From NCBI GenBank assembly GCA_013350335.1, contig CM023535.1, forward strand, positions 29,809,631-29,873,630: a DNA stretch of 64,000 nucleotides, read 5' to 3'. Source of the DNA: Chimonanthus salicifolius (lineage: Eukaryota; Streptophyta; Magnoliopsida; Laurales; Calycanthaceae). Below, piece by piece: positions 36,938 through 47,828 of this stretch. The first letter of the stretch is position 1, and every line of letters starts with the position of its first letter. Made by a program: the position numbers and the translations under genes. The notes under the pieces were generated by a model. It had not been told where the DNA came from and made no database searches. It was given only the letters and a program-made list of their open reading frames with translations.

Positions 36938-37453
36938 CTAAGGCCAGAGAAAGTGACTCATCTTTTCACAGGGTACTAACTTCTCCATAAACCTCTCATT
37001 GGTTGATGAGAGCCCATGAATTCTCCTCTGAGAGCAGTCTATCAAGATCTTAAAAATTGACAACCAATCCATGCCAAGGATGATGTCAAAGTCCGTCATT
37101 TCCAGAACCAGAAAATCATAGGACAACTCTACTCCGCTAATCTTCAAAACGCAAGATCTACACTCTTGGTTCACCAAAGCCTTCTTACCCAAGGGTGATA
37201 CTATCATTAGCGGATTAACTACTTCTACCGGTTTCAAACCCAATCTATCACAACAAGTCCTAGAAATAAAGGAATGCGAAGCACCGATATCAAATAGCAC
37301 TCGAGCCAAAAGACTAAAAAGATTAAGGGTACCTTCCATCACACTATTCTCCACTGGGTCTTCCTTCTGAGTCCTAATCGTGTAGATTCTCCCCTGAGGA
37401 CGTCCTTGTCCTCTCCCCTGACCGCTCCGAGGTGGTCCCTTCCTCGGTGCCAC
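36938..37453 (-). pseudogene. Gypsy B protease, internal copy 1
   Basis: Retropepsin-like domain. The active site reads FDIGASHSF, so the usual DTG is DIG; a catalytic Asp is kept but the Thr is lost. Downstream, ILGMDWLS near 37075 marks the second conserved block (usually MDWL). A Gly/Arg-rich linker (GRGQGRPQGR) precedes it. In intact relatives it cuts gag-pol. Confidence 0.87.
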
Positions 37454-37480
37454 TGAGCCTTCGGAGGTCTACTGAGAACC

Positions 37481-38432
37481 TTAACAGACAGATGGCTGCG
37501 CTACAGAGAAAGAAACTCCTGCGCCTTGCGAAGGTACCGCTTTACCAAGATAAGGGCAGTCCTTAAACAGGTGCCCGGTCTGCTTGCAGTGAAAGCACGC
37601 CTTCTCTCCCCCGGATGGGTAAAACTTGGAAGTATACCCAGGCTGGTTGCAGGTGTAGCACACAAACTGCCGGGAGTCAGACCGACTAAATGACCTGTGC
37701 TAGGCTGGCTCTTATTGAAGAAAGGATCCTTCTGGTTGATCTTGGCCTTCTTGTTGGAAGAAGGTTTCTAAGAGTTGTCGGCGCTTTGGTTGATGGATTC
37801 CACTGCTTCCACCTTTGAAGCTCGATCGATGATCTCCTCCAAAGTGTCGAAAACTAGGCTGGCCACTTGCCACTGCAGAAACGGTTTGAGTCCATTCTCA
37901 AAGTACTGGACTTCTGCTCCTCGTTCGCTGCGATCCAAGGCACGAACTGCATCAAGTCGATGAAGCGCATGGCATATTGTGCCATCGAGTCTGAACCTTG
38001 TTGGATGTTGAGGAACTCTCTCTTCGTCGCCTCATGCACGGTCTTCGAAAAGTAACAGGCCAGAAAGGCTGCAGAGAACTCTTCCCACGACATTCACTCG
38101 TGGTTACGAACCAAGTTCTTCCATCCCACCACTCGTAGGCGTTTCCCTCTAGCTGGTATGCCACCAAGGTCACTCTCAAGTCGTCGGCGATAGCCAGGGT
38201 ATTAAGGATCTGACTAATCTTAGTCAGCCAGTTCCTCGCAGCACTAGGGTCTTCTGTCCCCGAAAAACTTGTCGGGTTCAGACGCTTGAACTCCTTGAGA
38301 GCCGAGGTGGCTCTCTCCTCTGGCGTTCGGATTGGCAGACGTCGCTCGAATGGCCTCATTGGGTAGGCCACGGGGTGGAAGACCTGTCCTCTTCCCACGG
38401 TAATTGGTTTCGTTCGCGTTGGGTCCTGACAT
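37481..38432 (-). pseudogene. gag: Gypsy B gag, internal copy 1
   Basis: Starts at 38432 (MSGPNANETN). A deletion of about 37 bases relative to copy 2 shifts the frame near 38345. The capsid part (ALKEFKRLNPTSFSGTEDPS, then QLEGNAYEWWD) is readable to 37854, with a second frameshift near 37915 (after ANEEQK) that is identical in copy 2. Two zinc knuckles follow: the first is damaged (CYTCNQPGYTSKFY, lacking His and the last Cys), the second intact (CFHCKQTGHLFKDC). The frame ends at a TAA shared with copy 2. Confidence 0.87.
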
Positions 38433-38606
38433 CTGTTATTTACACTTGTAAATATCATTAACCATTTTAAAAAATTTATTAAAGCAAAACACACAAGTTG
38501 CAACAGTTCATTAGAATTCATTCAAATTTTAATACAAGTACAAGGGTTAGTAGGGTATAAAAACCCTTACAACAAAATCTCCCCGATGCCCCCAACACAT
38601 TTTAAC

Positions 38607-39113
38607 CTAATCTTCCGAAGAAGATCCTGCCTCATCACCAAAATAAAAGAAGTTGTCCGGACAAGTCGGCGACTTATGCCCGAACACTCCGCAGGTCAAA
38701 CAGGGTATGATCCTTGGTCCTCCAACATAAGGACAATTAGTCCTTGCACACCCATGCCCGCGAAGTCCGCAAACAGGGCAAATGACATCAATTGGATAGG
38801 GGCAATAGGTACAGTTGTGCCCCTCCTGATTGCATAGTTCACACATATAGTCCGAATACTCCTCCAAAGGCGTAGTAGCTAGAGTATATTCAAGCGAGCC
38901 ATTCTCCCCTACTGACTCCTCTAGAATTGGGATATCTCCCTCTTCTTCTTCTGGATCAGCCCCAACGTGATACTCGGGAGAAGTTACTTCTACTTCCTCT
39001 TTAGGTGCAACTTCATTAGCGAAGTTTGGAACACGGGAATCATCTGAAGAAACCAGGTTGATCGGGTTGCTAGGGTTCCCCCTGAACTCAGAGTACTCGA
39101 CATTGATCGACAT
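38607..39113 (-). CDS. ORF0: acidic protein with three zinc knuckles, upstream of gag (copy 1)
   Basis: A 168-residue open frame between the primer site and gag, same strand. The N-terminal half is acidic (about residues 35-90, with an EEEE run near 55-58). The C-terminal half has three CCHC-type knuckles: CELCNQEGHNCTYC (91-104), CPVCGLRGHGCARTNC (112-127, last spacing longer) and CLTCGVFGHKSPTC (138-151). It is complete in both internal regions although gag and pol have decayed, and it is separate from gag's own knuckles. I do not recognise it as a standard chromovirus protein. Nucleic-acid or protein binding is an inference from the knuckles. Confidence 0.7.
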   Translation of the reverse strand: MSINVEYSEFRGNPSNPINLVSSDDSRVPNFANEVAPKEEVEVTSPEYHVGADPEEEEGDIPILEESVGENGSLEYTLATTPLEEYSDYMCELCNQEGHNCTYCPYPIDVICPVCGLRGHGCARTNCPYVGGPRIIPCLTCGVFGHKSPTCPDNFFYFGDEAGSSSED

Positions 39114-39217
39114 ATCTGTACCACAAAACAGGAGAATGTCAAAAACAATTGTAGTACTAAGGCAAAAGCAAGTCTAACTAGGTTGTAACCCATTACAGTC
39201 CTAGAGTTTGAACCGAA

Positions 39218-39229
39218 GCTCTGATACCA
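39218..39229 (-). other. Primer binding site of gypsy B, internal copy 1
   Basis: On the minus strand TGGTATCAGAGC, an exact tRNA-iMet-type site, three bases inside the LTR edge at 39233. Confidence 0.9.
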
Positions 39230-39232
39230 AGC

Positions 39233-42200
39233 TGTGATGCCCCGACCCGAAGGGTGGGCCCGGAATGCGACTGATTTTTTATTTTTTTTTTGGAAGCTAA
39301 GACTAAACCAACACAACACTCAAATTTGGCTGGGTCAACAGTTAGGCCCAAAAGTCACACATGATCCCAACATGTGGACTCAAACATATACCATAAGTCT
39401 ACCCAACAAATAGACATAAAAAATAACACATGCATCCATACACATAACATGATCACAAATTTCGACCATTGAATTATCCTTTCAAAATCATCATCATAGT
39501 CGCTACAGAAACGCAGTAGTCTAGTACATCACGTTAATACAAATTAAGTACTACATGCGGTATTTAATAAAAACAAATGGTTCCAAGAGCCAGAAAGCAA
39601 ATATAAGGGTATTTCCCTCCGTGGGAATCCCAAAACATCGCCGCAGATTATCCACCCTAAACTTGAAAAAGAGGGTTCTCCTCCTCGGGTTCATCTCCTG
39701 AAAGGTGAGTGGGGTGAGCTAACTAGCCCAGTGAAGGAAATATAACAGTGCAGTTAAGTAAACAACAAGTTAGCAATAAACAACAATTGCAAGAAATATC
39801 TCATGCTTGATCACAAATAAGTATAATATTATCATCATTCTCATAATTCATCATTTATTTTTCAATACTGCTATCATCCAACGTAACGCCTGCCAACTAC
39901 GCTGAGACCATTGTATTAAGTCCCGACATGGTCAAAATATATCCTTGCAATTACATCTCCGGTTCTCCCATAGCAGATATTGACACCCTCAAGTCATCAA
40001 CTGTCGACACCCGTGGTCCAGTAGACGTAAACCATCTCCCATATAGCCTATATTGGTTTAATAGTCAAGGCACGTAGAAGCAGTCTGACAGATCAACATC
40101 ATAAGCACTCTTATCATAGTGCGTCAATTCTAGGCACATGAGTGGGTTCATCAAATCTGAAACCACTCATTGCTCAATGTCCATATCAAATAAACCTGTT
40201 TACATCAAGCTGCAAAGTTAAGTTCCCTCACCGTATATGTGTGGTTTCGCGGTCTCCGTTCAAACAAACAGACAAGTGCACAATCAATATACATAGCATC
40301 AAATATATACATATAAGTAGTATTTTCAAAACCATACTTGTTTTCCCAAAAATATCAAAGGTACATGGAATTGAGTCTCCTATTTGGTTTCTATCCTTTT
40401 TTAAATTATAATAATCCACAGATAATATAATAAAAGGGTGCTCAGTCCAAAACTCATATTGACTTCTGGGCATTGACCAGATTGACTTACTGAGTTAGGT
40501 CTAGATCCTCGGGTCACTTCTCGGTTGTCTTTTGGATAGTACCAGATCTGACATTTTAGGTTAGGCCTCGAGGTCACTCAGTGCCCGACAAATATAGCGT
40601 CGGCCTGAAAGTAAAATCACTCAGTGCCCGACCAATAGGGTCGGCCTGGAAGTGAATACAATAGTATATATACACGATAGTAATAAGAGAAGAGGGTTAG
40701 CACATTTTTAATTAAACAAAGGGGTACTAACATCACAAGCAATCAATAATAATCAAATAAGAACATGTTACACTTCAAAAACTGGGTCCCTCGGAACATG
40801 TCTCGGAACCAGGTACTGTGGTTTCGAATCATCTGAACCACACCTAAAACTAGTCACCGACCTCGGATCATGGGTTTGACTTCGGATCGTCCGAAGATCG
40901 GGTCTCGGACCTTCCGAAGTCCTTTCGAATCGGAAAAACAGAGAAAATAAGTCTCGGTGGGTCTGTATACTTCGAAACATCCAAGTGGGACTCGGAACGT
41001 CCGAGTGGGGTTCGGTCCTTCCGAACTCTGCTCAGGTCGTCCGAGTGGGTCTGGCTAGCCTCGGGCATAACTGGGCTTCGGGTGAAGCTTGGAACGTCCC
41101 AGAGTTAGCTCTCGGACCGTCCGAGAGTCGTCTTCCTCACTGTCTGCACCAGTAGACAGTGACGACAGACAACAGTGAATTATGAATCCGGAAATAGAGG
41201 GGTTTTCGGACTCGATTTTCACATCTTGCTGGTCCGATGGACTCATCTGGGAGTCCTCTTTCCATAGGGAATGGTTTGGAGCTTTGAAGCTCACTGGGCC
41301 ATCCGATTTCAGCACTGAAAGCTCACTGGTACATTTAAAATTGGGTTTTTCTTAAAACTTTGAAATGGTTTTACACACTCCACACTAATTCAAAATCGAT
41401 TTTTTTTTATTCTAAACCACCTAGAATTGAAAGAGGAACACAGTGGTTACCTTCACTGGAGTTCCTGAGCTAAGAAATCTGATTTTTGAAAGCTTTCCCT
41501 CTAAGGTACGGTAACTGAAAAAGACAGTAAAACAAAGGCTGGGAAAGAGGGGTGATACGCTGGAAACAAAGTGCAGCTGAGACTCAGAGAAGAGAAGAGA
41601 TGCAGTGGGAGTTTGGTCTGTTGGAGAGGGGCTCAATTTATAGAGAAATGGCCGGAAGAAGGGGCCGGTTGGCCACTGCATGCAGCGACAGCTGACGTTT
41701 CAAACAGTAACGATACTGTCTGGTCTGGTTGCGGATCAGTCCCTCCCATTTTCCCATTTTGCAAAAAGGTCTCTCATTAGATAAAAACTAGATTTTTAAC
41801 TAAAAATAAGATTTTGAAAACTCAAAAACTTAATCCAACCTTACAGATAAGTTGGGTTTTGAAAACTTTGATCACCATAAAAATTTTGGATTTTAAATCT
41901 CAATAAAAGCCATTGATTTAAATAAAAACCATAATTTAACCTTATTTACTTAAATAAACATAGGTTAAATAAAAGAATTTAGAGACCTCATTTTGGGGTG
42001 CAAAGGAATAACTAGACCATTCTTAAAATGGTCTAACACAAAATACTAGTTTTCGAAATTTATCTTATTTCCAAAACCTTTTAAAATAATTATTACTCCC
42101 CTTCGGGGTTTTGACGGGCGGATTTTAAATACCATTTTCTGAAAATAAAATTATTTTAAAATCAGAAATACAAATCCTTTATTAAGGAGAATAATATCAT

Positions 42201-42419
42201 CCAATAATAATCACATAACAACATAATTTATTAAATAATCACAATAAGCGGTAAATTACCAAAATGCCCCTCCAGCTGGACAAGCTGGATCACTGAGCTC
42301 ACGAGCTCGGATTGGGCCACACCTTGGCTTTTAACAAAGCCCTAACCGAAATATTCGAGATTAATCGTTAAATAAGATTATTAAGCTAAACTACGTCTAA
42401 TCTGGGTCAGGGTATTACA
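39233..42419 (-). repeat. Gypsy B LTR copy B2 (middle LTR)
   Basis: Edges TGTGATGCCCCGACC and GGGTATTACA; about 3.2 kb, uninterrupted. It serves as 5' LTR of internal copy 1 and 3' LTR of copy 2. By eye it differs from both B1 and B3 at several sites where those two agree, for example near 40786 (CCTCGGAACATG here, CATTGCAACATG in both others). Confidence 0.88.
40865..41130. repeat. TCGGA-NNN-TCCGA palindrome cluster in LTR B2
   Basis: Same cluster as in B1 and B3: CTTCGGATCGTCCGAAG, CTCGGACCTTCCGAAG, CTCGGAACGTCCGAG, GTTCGGTCCTTCCGAAC and CTCGGACCGTCCGAG. Each has a 3-base loop, and the outer pairs match whether they are TTCGGA/TCCGAA or CTCGGA/TCCGAG. Confidence 0.8.
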
Positions 42420-42436
42420 TCCTACCCCCTTAAAAG
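42420..42436 (-). other. Polypurine tract of gypsy B, copy 2
   Basis: On the minus strand CTTTTAAGGGGGTAGGA directly before LTR B2, preceded by a TTTTGGGACAAAATTTT word. Confidence 0.7.
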
Positions 42437-42454
42437 AAAATTTTGTCCCAAAAT

Positions 42455-43372
42455 TTAAAACAAACTTTTACCTTTTTGGCCTGTAAACAAGCCAGGGTAC
42501 AACTTCCGCATCGTCGATTTAGGTTCCCACGTCTCATGTTGCACATCGCGATGTTGCCACAGCACTCGCACAAGAGGAATAGACTTCCTCCTGGGCTCTT
42601 GAGTTTGGTGCTCTATGATCTTCACTGGCACTTCTTCAAAAGTTAGGTCATCTGACACTTCAATATCTTCAAACCTTATCACATGCGACGGTTCAGGCTC
42701 ATACTTCCTTAACATAGATACGTGGAATGTACTATGCACTCTCTCCAAAGCTTGAGGAAGATCCAACTGATAGGCCACTTCACCTATCCTCTTCAAGATC
42801 TCAAAGGGTCCAACATATTGAGATGATAGTTTTCCCTTGCGCCCGAACCGTTGCACTCCATGACGTGGTGCCACACGTAAGAAAACTCTGTCGCTAACTG
42901 AAAACTCCAAGGGTCTTCGCCTTTTGTCAGCATAACTCTTTTGTCTGCTCTAGGTTGTCTTGAGACGCTGTCTGATCACTTCAACTTGTTCTAACGTCTT
43001 ACGCACTAGATCAGGTCCTAGCAGCGCTTTGTCTCCTACCTTTGTCCAATATAGAGGTGATCTGCAAGGTCTGCCATACAAAGCCTCGTAGGGTGCCATC
43101 TGCACACTAGACTGATAACTGTTGTTGTAGACAAATTCGATCAAGGGAAAGTGATCTTCCCAACTTCCCTGCATATCCATCACATAAGCTCTTAGCATAT
43201 CCTCTAAGGTTTGAATGGTTCTCTCTGATTGACCATCCGTCTGAGGGTGAAAAGCAGTGCTGAAGCACAGCTTAGTCCCCAACTCCTCTTACAATCCTTG
43301 CCAAAACCTTGATACAAACCTCGGATCTCTATTAGATACAATGGATATAGGCACTCCATGTAATCTGACTAC
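42455..43372 (-). pseudogene. Gypsy B integrase C-terminal part and chromodomain, internal copy 2
   Basis: The 3' half of the copy 2 integrase, cut from its 5' half by A5. The second catalytic Asp is Asn here (SNRD). A TAA at 43289-43291 matches the one in copy 1. The Glu-containing region is readable ([14 protein letters not shown]), then YNNSYQSS and APYEALYGRPC to 42950. A frame change leads to 42910-42455, which ends in a chromodomain-like block [17 protein letters not shown]. Confidence 0.87.
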
Positions 43373-44089
43373 TGTAACACCCGCCCTTTTCACTATAATA
43401 ATCAGAGTTTTTTTTTTTTTATAATAATAATCAAGTGATCGGGGCAGAGTGTCACGACGCGAGTTAAGTTCGGACTTCTAAAATTCGACCCTTAACTGGC
43501 CAAGGCCATGTGCGTATGGACTAAGTCCATAAGAATCGATCCACACATGGTACAAATAGAATTACAGAAAATACTTAAACTTAAACTAACTGATGGTTTT
43601 AATGGAACCTATGACTACTCCAATTATCATTCTTAGATAGCAAAGTACTTAATCATAATCTCCAAAAATTACTAACAATCTTAACTAATCGTTAATCAAA
43701 CTATCCAAAATAAATCAAACCATAGCATCTACTTAACTACTTATTACATGCCAACACATCTAATTACCAAATTACATTGTCCAAATAAATCAAATAACAA
43801 GTCCATAAATAGTCCATTCAAAGTCCATTTAAATCATTCAAACCGCCCAAGCTTCTTTGCTTGGTCCCCTTCTCGATCCTCATTCTTTGTCTTTCCTGCA
43901 TCATCCACTAAGGATAGAGATAGGGCGTTAGATTAACGCGCCCAGTAGTGTTTCCGAATAGGGCTACCATAAGGTTAGTATAAAAGCATACAAATAATAT
44001 AATAATACATGTGTGTCAAAATTCCATAAAACATGCTATGTATGAAATGAACATGTAATGAGTCCCACGCATCACCATTCTACATAGCC

Positions 44090-44250
44090 TCCTCTTGACG
44101 GGATTCTCATCGTCAAGGTACCCCATAGTGGTTTTTCGGACGCCCCGATGGAGTGTGGCCTCCGGATTCCTCTTGATGGGATTCTCATCATCAAGGTACC
44201 CCACAATAGTCTTTCGGATGCCCCGACGGAGTGTGGCCTCCGGTTTCAAC
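44090..44250. repeat. Two short-hairpin units in A5 with a compensatory change
   Basis: Unit 1: CTTGACG (44094-44100) with CGTCAAG (44111-44117). Unit 2: CTTGATG (44172-44178) with CATCAAG (44189-44195). Both have the loop GATTCTCAT or a close form. The pair 44099:44112 is C:G where 44177:44190 is T:A. Each is followed by a GACGCCCCG/GATGCCCCG word and GGAG-TGTGGC-CTCC. Confidence 0.8.
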
Positions 44251-44545
44251 ACCATCATCCCATGCCATGCATGAGATGTCTATGCAAACATGCCATTTAG
44301 AAACATAACTTTACATTCATATAACTTATCGAAATCAACGTAAAACAGCAAATAGAAATGTGGTTACAATAAAGGTAGGAAACCTACACAATAATCACTT
44401 AGTTTGGCTCTTCTTTTGAACCGTTTATTGTTTACAACTTGTACGCTGTTCAAGCAAATCCCATGGTCCTATTTATATAACAGCAAGTCAAACTTTTAAC
44501 CATAAGATTCCAAGCTAGACTAAGTCCCAAAAATCCATTATGTGG

Positions 44546-45458
44546 GGTTCGGCCATACCCCATGGCCGAACCTCACCTATTTTCAATTTGTCTCTCTTTG
44601 ATACAACCATACAATTTAACCAACCTCCAAATAAGCCTTGGTAGGGTTCGGCCATACGTTATGGCTGAACCTTACCACTTTGGTTTTGGCCCATTTATCC
44701 TATTACGTGATCATTTTATCTTTGATCATTTCATCCATAATTTACAATAATGCCACCATACAACTCTTTGCTTAATTTTCCTTAAAATTCAAAGTCCAAC
44801 ACCAAACCACTTTAGTGGGGTTCGGCCATACAACATGGCCGAACCTCACCATCTTTATTTGGTCCTTTAAGTCCCTCATACATGTATCTCTTATGTTTAA
44901 TTTTATTACAAATTGATCATCAAGTCCATCAATTGGCAAGTTGTGGGGTTCGGCCCCACACATGGCCGAACCTCACCCTAAAGATTTTAATCCCAAGTTC
45001 CATCCTCTTTCATATTTAATCTACTTAATACTAAGTCCATAATTGAGATATGTAATTTCGAAATCATAAACATATATCATACATTAACATAATCCAATTA
45101 TCCAACAAAATAGCCCATGGGGTTCGGCCATACATATGGCCAAACCCTATGGTTCTCTTGGTGTAATCCTTCCAACATTTGTCCATGTTTTTAATCCATA
45201 AATTAGCCATAACAATAATATGTTTCAGCCAAGCCATAGCTACTAAAAAACAGTAAGCTATCTTCACTTTAAATCCTTTAAAAATCTTCATTACCCAATA
45301 TAGACTTTATCCCTCAAACACCATTAAAATCACCAAGTTTTTCCATGGGGTTCGGCCACCCAATGGGGCCGAACCCTATGGTCCATATTTTACCATTTTT
45401 AAATATCATAATCCTAGGTCTAAACCATTGATGGATCTGGCCACACAATGGCCGGATC
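44546..45458. repeat. Seven GGTTCGGCCAT hairpins in A5
   Basis: Units near 44546, 44644, 44818, 44944, 45119, 45349 and 45430. The last is diverged (GATCTGGCCA/TGGCCGGATC) yet remains self-complementary except at one position. Confidence 0.85.
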
Positions 45459-45907
45459 ACGTCCCTTAATCCATTTTATTGAACAAAGGTTATGATGCAC
45501 TTACCAATACAGCCTCTCCTTCGGTTCTTTGACTCCTTTTAGATCCTTAGCCTTCCCTTTTCCCTCTTGTTCTCCTAACTGAGATCAACCTCGCTGCAAT
45601 CTCCTTGGAATACTTCAGCCAGATGATATGGATTTGAGGGAGAAAGAGAGAGAAAGGAAACTTTGATCTTAAACCTTGGTGCCAAACTCCTTTGCTAAAA
45701 GTGTGCTTTTGTCTTGGTGAAAGAAATCAACCAAGGACTGATTGCAAATCAGTAACCAGCTGCTGTTCTTGCTTTTGGAAAGATGAAGGATGACCAAGGG
45801 AGAGAGAGATAGAGAGAGTAAGAAATGAAACTTCTTTGGCTACTCAAATTCAGTCCAATGTTTATCTCTCATGTAACTCCCATATTAAACAATGCCCTTT
45901 ATGCTTA

Positions 45908-46535
45908 CTTGGGGGTTTCATTTATGAAATGGAACCTCACCAAGCATCCAACGTCTCTTTGGGTTGTACTTGTGTAACCCCCCTCCTTACCTCCTTCTCT
46001 CATTAACAAACAAAATGGGGGTTTCATCTTCAGATGAAACTCTTCCCCTCCTCCAACGTGTAACCTAACCATTTGAATTTGAAATATTATAATCTATCAT
46101 GTAACTCCATACAACAGCCAGCCCTATTCATGCCCCATCTTTGGGATTACATGCATGAAATAATAATCCCTTGTATTCTAACGTGTGGCCATTGTTGAGC
46201 TTAAGTAACAGCCACCTCTCAAATATGTAACTCCATGAAATGGCACCCCATTTATCTCCATCTTTGGAGTTTTCAAGCATGAGGTAAACCCCCATGCAAC
46301 CAATGTTGTGATATGTTTGAATTTAAAACATAATTCCTCCCCATTTGTAACTCCCAAACTGCCATTCATTCATCTCTTTTGTAGAAGTTACATGCATACA
46401 ATAACATTCCCATGTACTCCAACGTTGTGAATGTTCAACTTGGGTTAAGACCATGTGGCCGTTCATCTCCCATTTGTTTCTCATTAAAGACTTTGTGTGG
46501 GGGTTTCATCTTTGAGATGAAACTCCCCCACCCCC
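45908..46535. repeat. GGGGGTTTCATC hairpins in A5
   Basis: Hairpins near 45911-45940, 46017-46049 and 46498-46530, such as GGGGGTTTCATCTTTGAG closing with ATGAAACTCCCCC. The loop and stem variants match those in A2. Confidence 0.65.
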
Positions 46536-47360
46536 TCTAGCTGCCCTCCAACGTGTGGAGTGGTGTGCGTTTGAAACATCAACTCTTCCACTTCACACAC
46601 CACTCATTTAAAACCTATTAACAACTCACTCACTTAAATTTATTTCAATCCACTCACTCACTATAATTATTCTAAATCAGCTCACTTATTTAACTCAACT
46701 ATATAATTTTATTTCAAACTCCAAACAACCCCAATTTAATCAATCTTGGACTCACTTAGTGGTCAACAATGTCAAACCCGACCCATTGGATCCAAATTGG
46801 CCATTTTGACCCTTTTATCAAATTATGACCCATTTAAAATTCTTGACCCACTTGAGTATACATTACCCATTTATTTAATTTCCAACACATAACCCATAAA
46901 TTCAACTCAACTAAACTCCATCATTTATTTCAACTTAATCTTCAATTTGAGTTATCTTAAACACTTGTTAACATTCCATTCAATTCATTTAACTCAACTC
47001 ACCTCCTTTAATTCAACTCACTTCTAAACTCAACTCATCCCTTTAATTTGAGTTAACTAAATACTTGTTGGCACTCCCATTTAATTCAGCCTAACCCAAT
47101 TAATCTTAAGTTCACCCAATGATCACTTATGTCCACACGACCCATTGGGTCCCAATTGGGTCCTTTGACCCATTTAATCACTTTGACCTAAATAAATGTA
47201 CCTTACCCATTTAACTTAATTTACTCCTTATACAAGTACATTGAGCCTTACTTGAGCAACGGGTTCCACCATTTTTCTCATCTATGATTATAACCCTTTA
47301 ATTCATAAATCCAATGGCATTTTCGTAAATATTGCTATATTGAAAAATTTAGAGTATTAC

Positions 47361-47735
47361 AACTACCTCCTTCAAATACAATCTACTTAGAGTAGCCAAA
47401 GAATTCGTCTTCTTGATTGGCAGAAAGTGAGCTGACTTTGTCAATCGATTGACTATTACCCAAATAGCGTCATTCTTCATAGGAGACTTCGGGAATCCGG
47501 TTACACAGTCCATCGTGATATGCTCCCACTTCCATTCAGCCACTTCTAAAGGTTGCATCTTTCCACCAGGTCGTTGATGTTCCGCTTTCACTTGTTGACA
47601 AGTTAAGCACTTAGACACAAAATCTGCTACTTCTCGCTTCATACCTTTCCACCAGAACAGTCGCCGCAAGTCATGATACATCTTTGTACCACCAGGATGC
47701 ACCGTAAAGCGAGAACGATGAAAGTAATCTAGCAC
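47361..47735 (-). pseudogene. Gypsy B integrase N-terminal part, internal copy 2
   Basis: Zinc-binding region ([19 protein letters not shown]) and the first catalytic Asp, kept here (ITMDCVTG) but lost in copy 1. It runs to the A5 insertion point inside the codons for LKEVV. The upstream junction with RNase H (about 47736-47828) is out of frame. Confidence 0.87.
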
Positions 47736-47828
47736 CTTTCTCCTGCACTCGTCCGACCTTGGTACGAAAAGTCTATCTTTGAAAGTAAGACTTCCGTCTG
47801 CTTTGATCTTCCAATCTTCTAGAGTCGC

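Larger units (their letters stand above)
43373..47360 (-). mobile_element. Solo LTR A5 of family A, in gypsy B integrase
   Basis: Starts TGTAACACCCGCCC and ends GAGTATTACA, with a perfect 5-bp duplication ACTAC (43368-43372 and 47361-47365). The uninterrupted target is visible in copy 1 near 34857. Length 3988 bp, no coding region. It belongs with A1, A2 and A6. Several fragments of the type TGTAACTCCCAT recur inside (45873, 46101, 46226, 46347). Confidence 0.92.

Noticed and set aside
34218..38837. Plus-strand open frames across gypsy B
   Set aside because: They are shadows of the minus-strand gag and pol reading frames.
39218..39229. Possible tRNA-Met gene end
   Set aside because: Only 12 bases match, next to an LTR edge, which is the primer site pattern; no tRNA body is present.
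26801..39232. Two separate, independently inserted gypsy B elements side by side
   Set aside because: There is no target duplication or flanking DNA at the middle LTR, the internals share the central LTR, and the outer flanks belong to one MITE.
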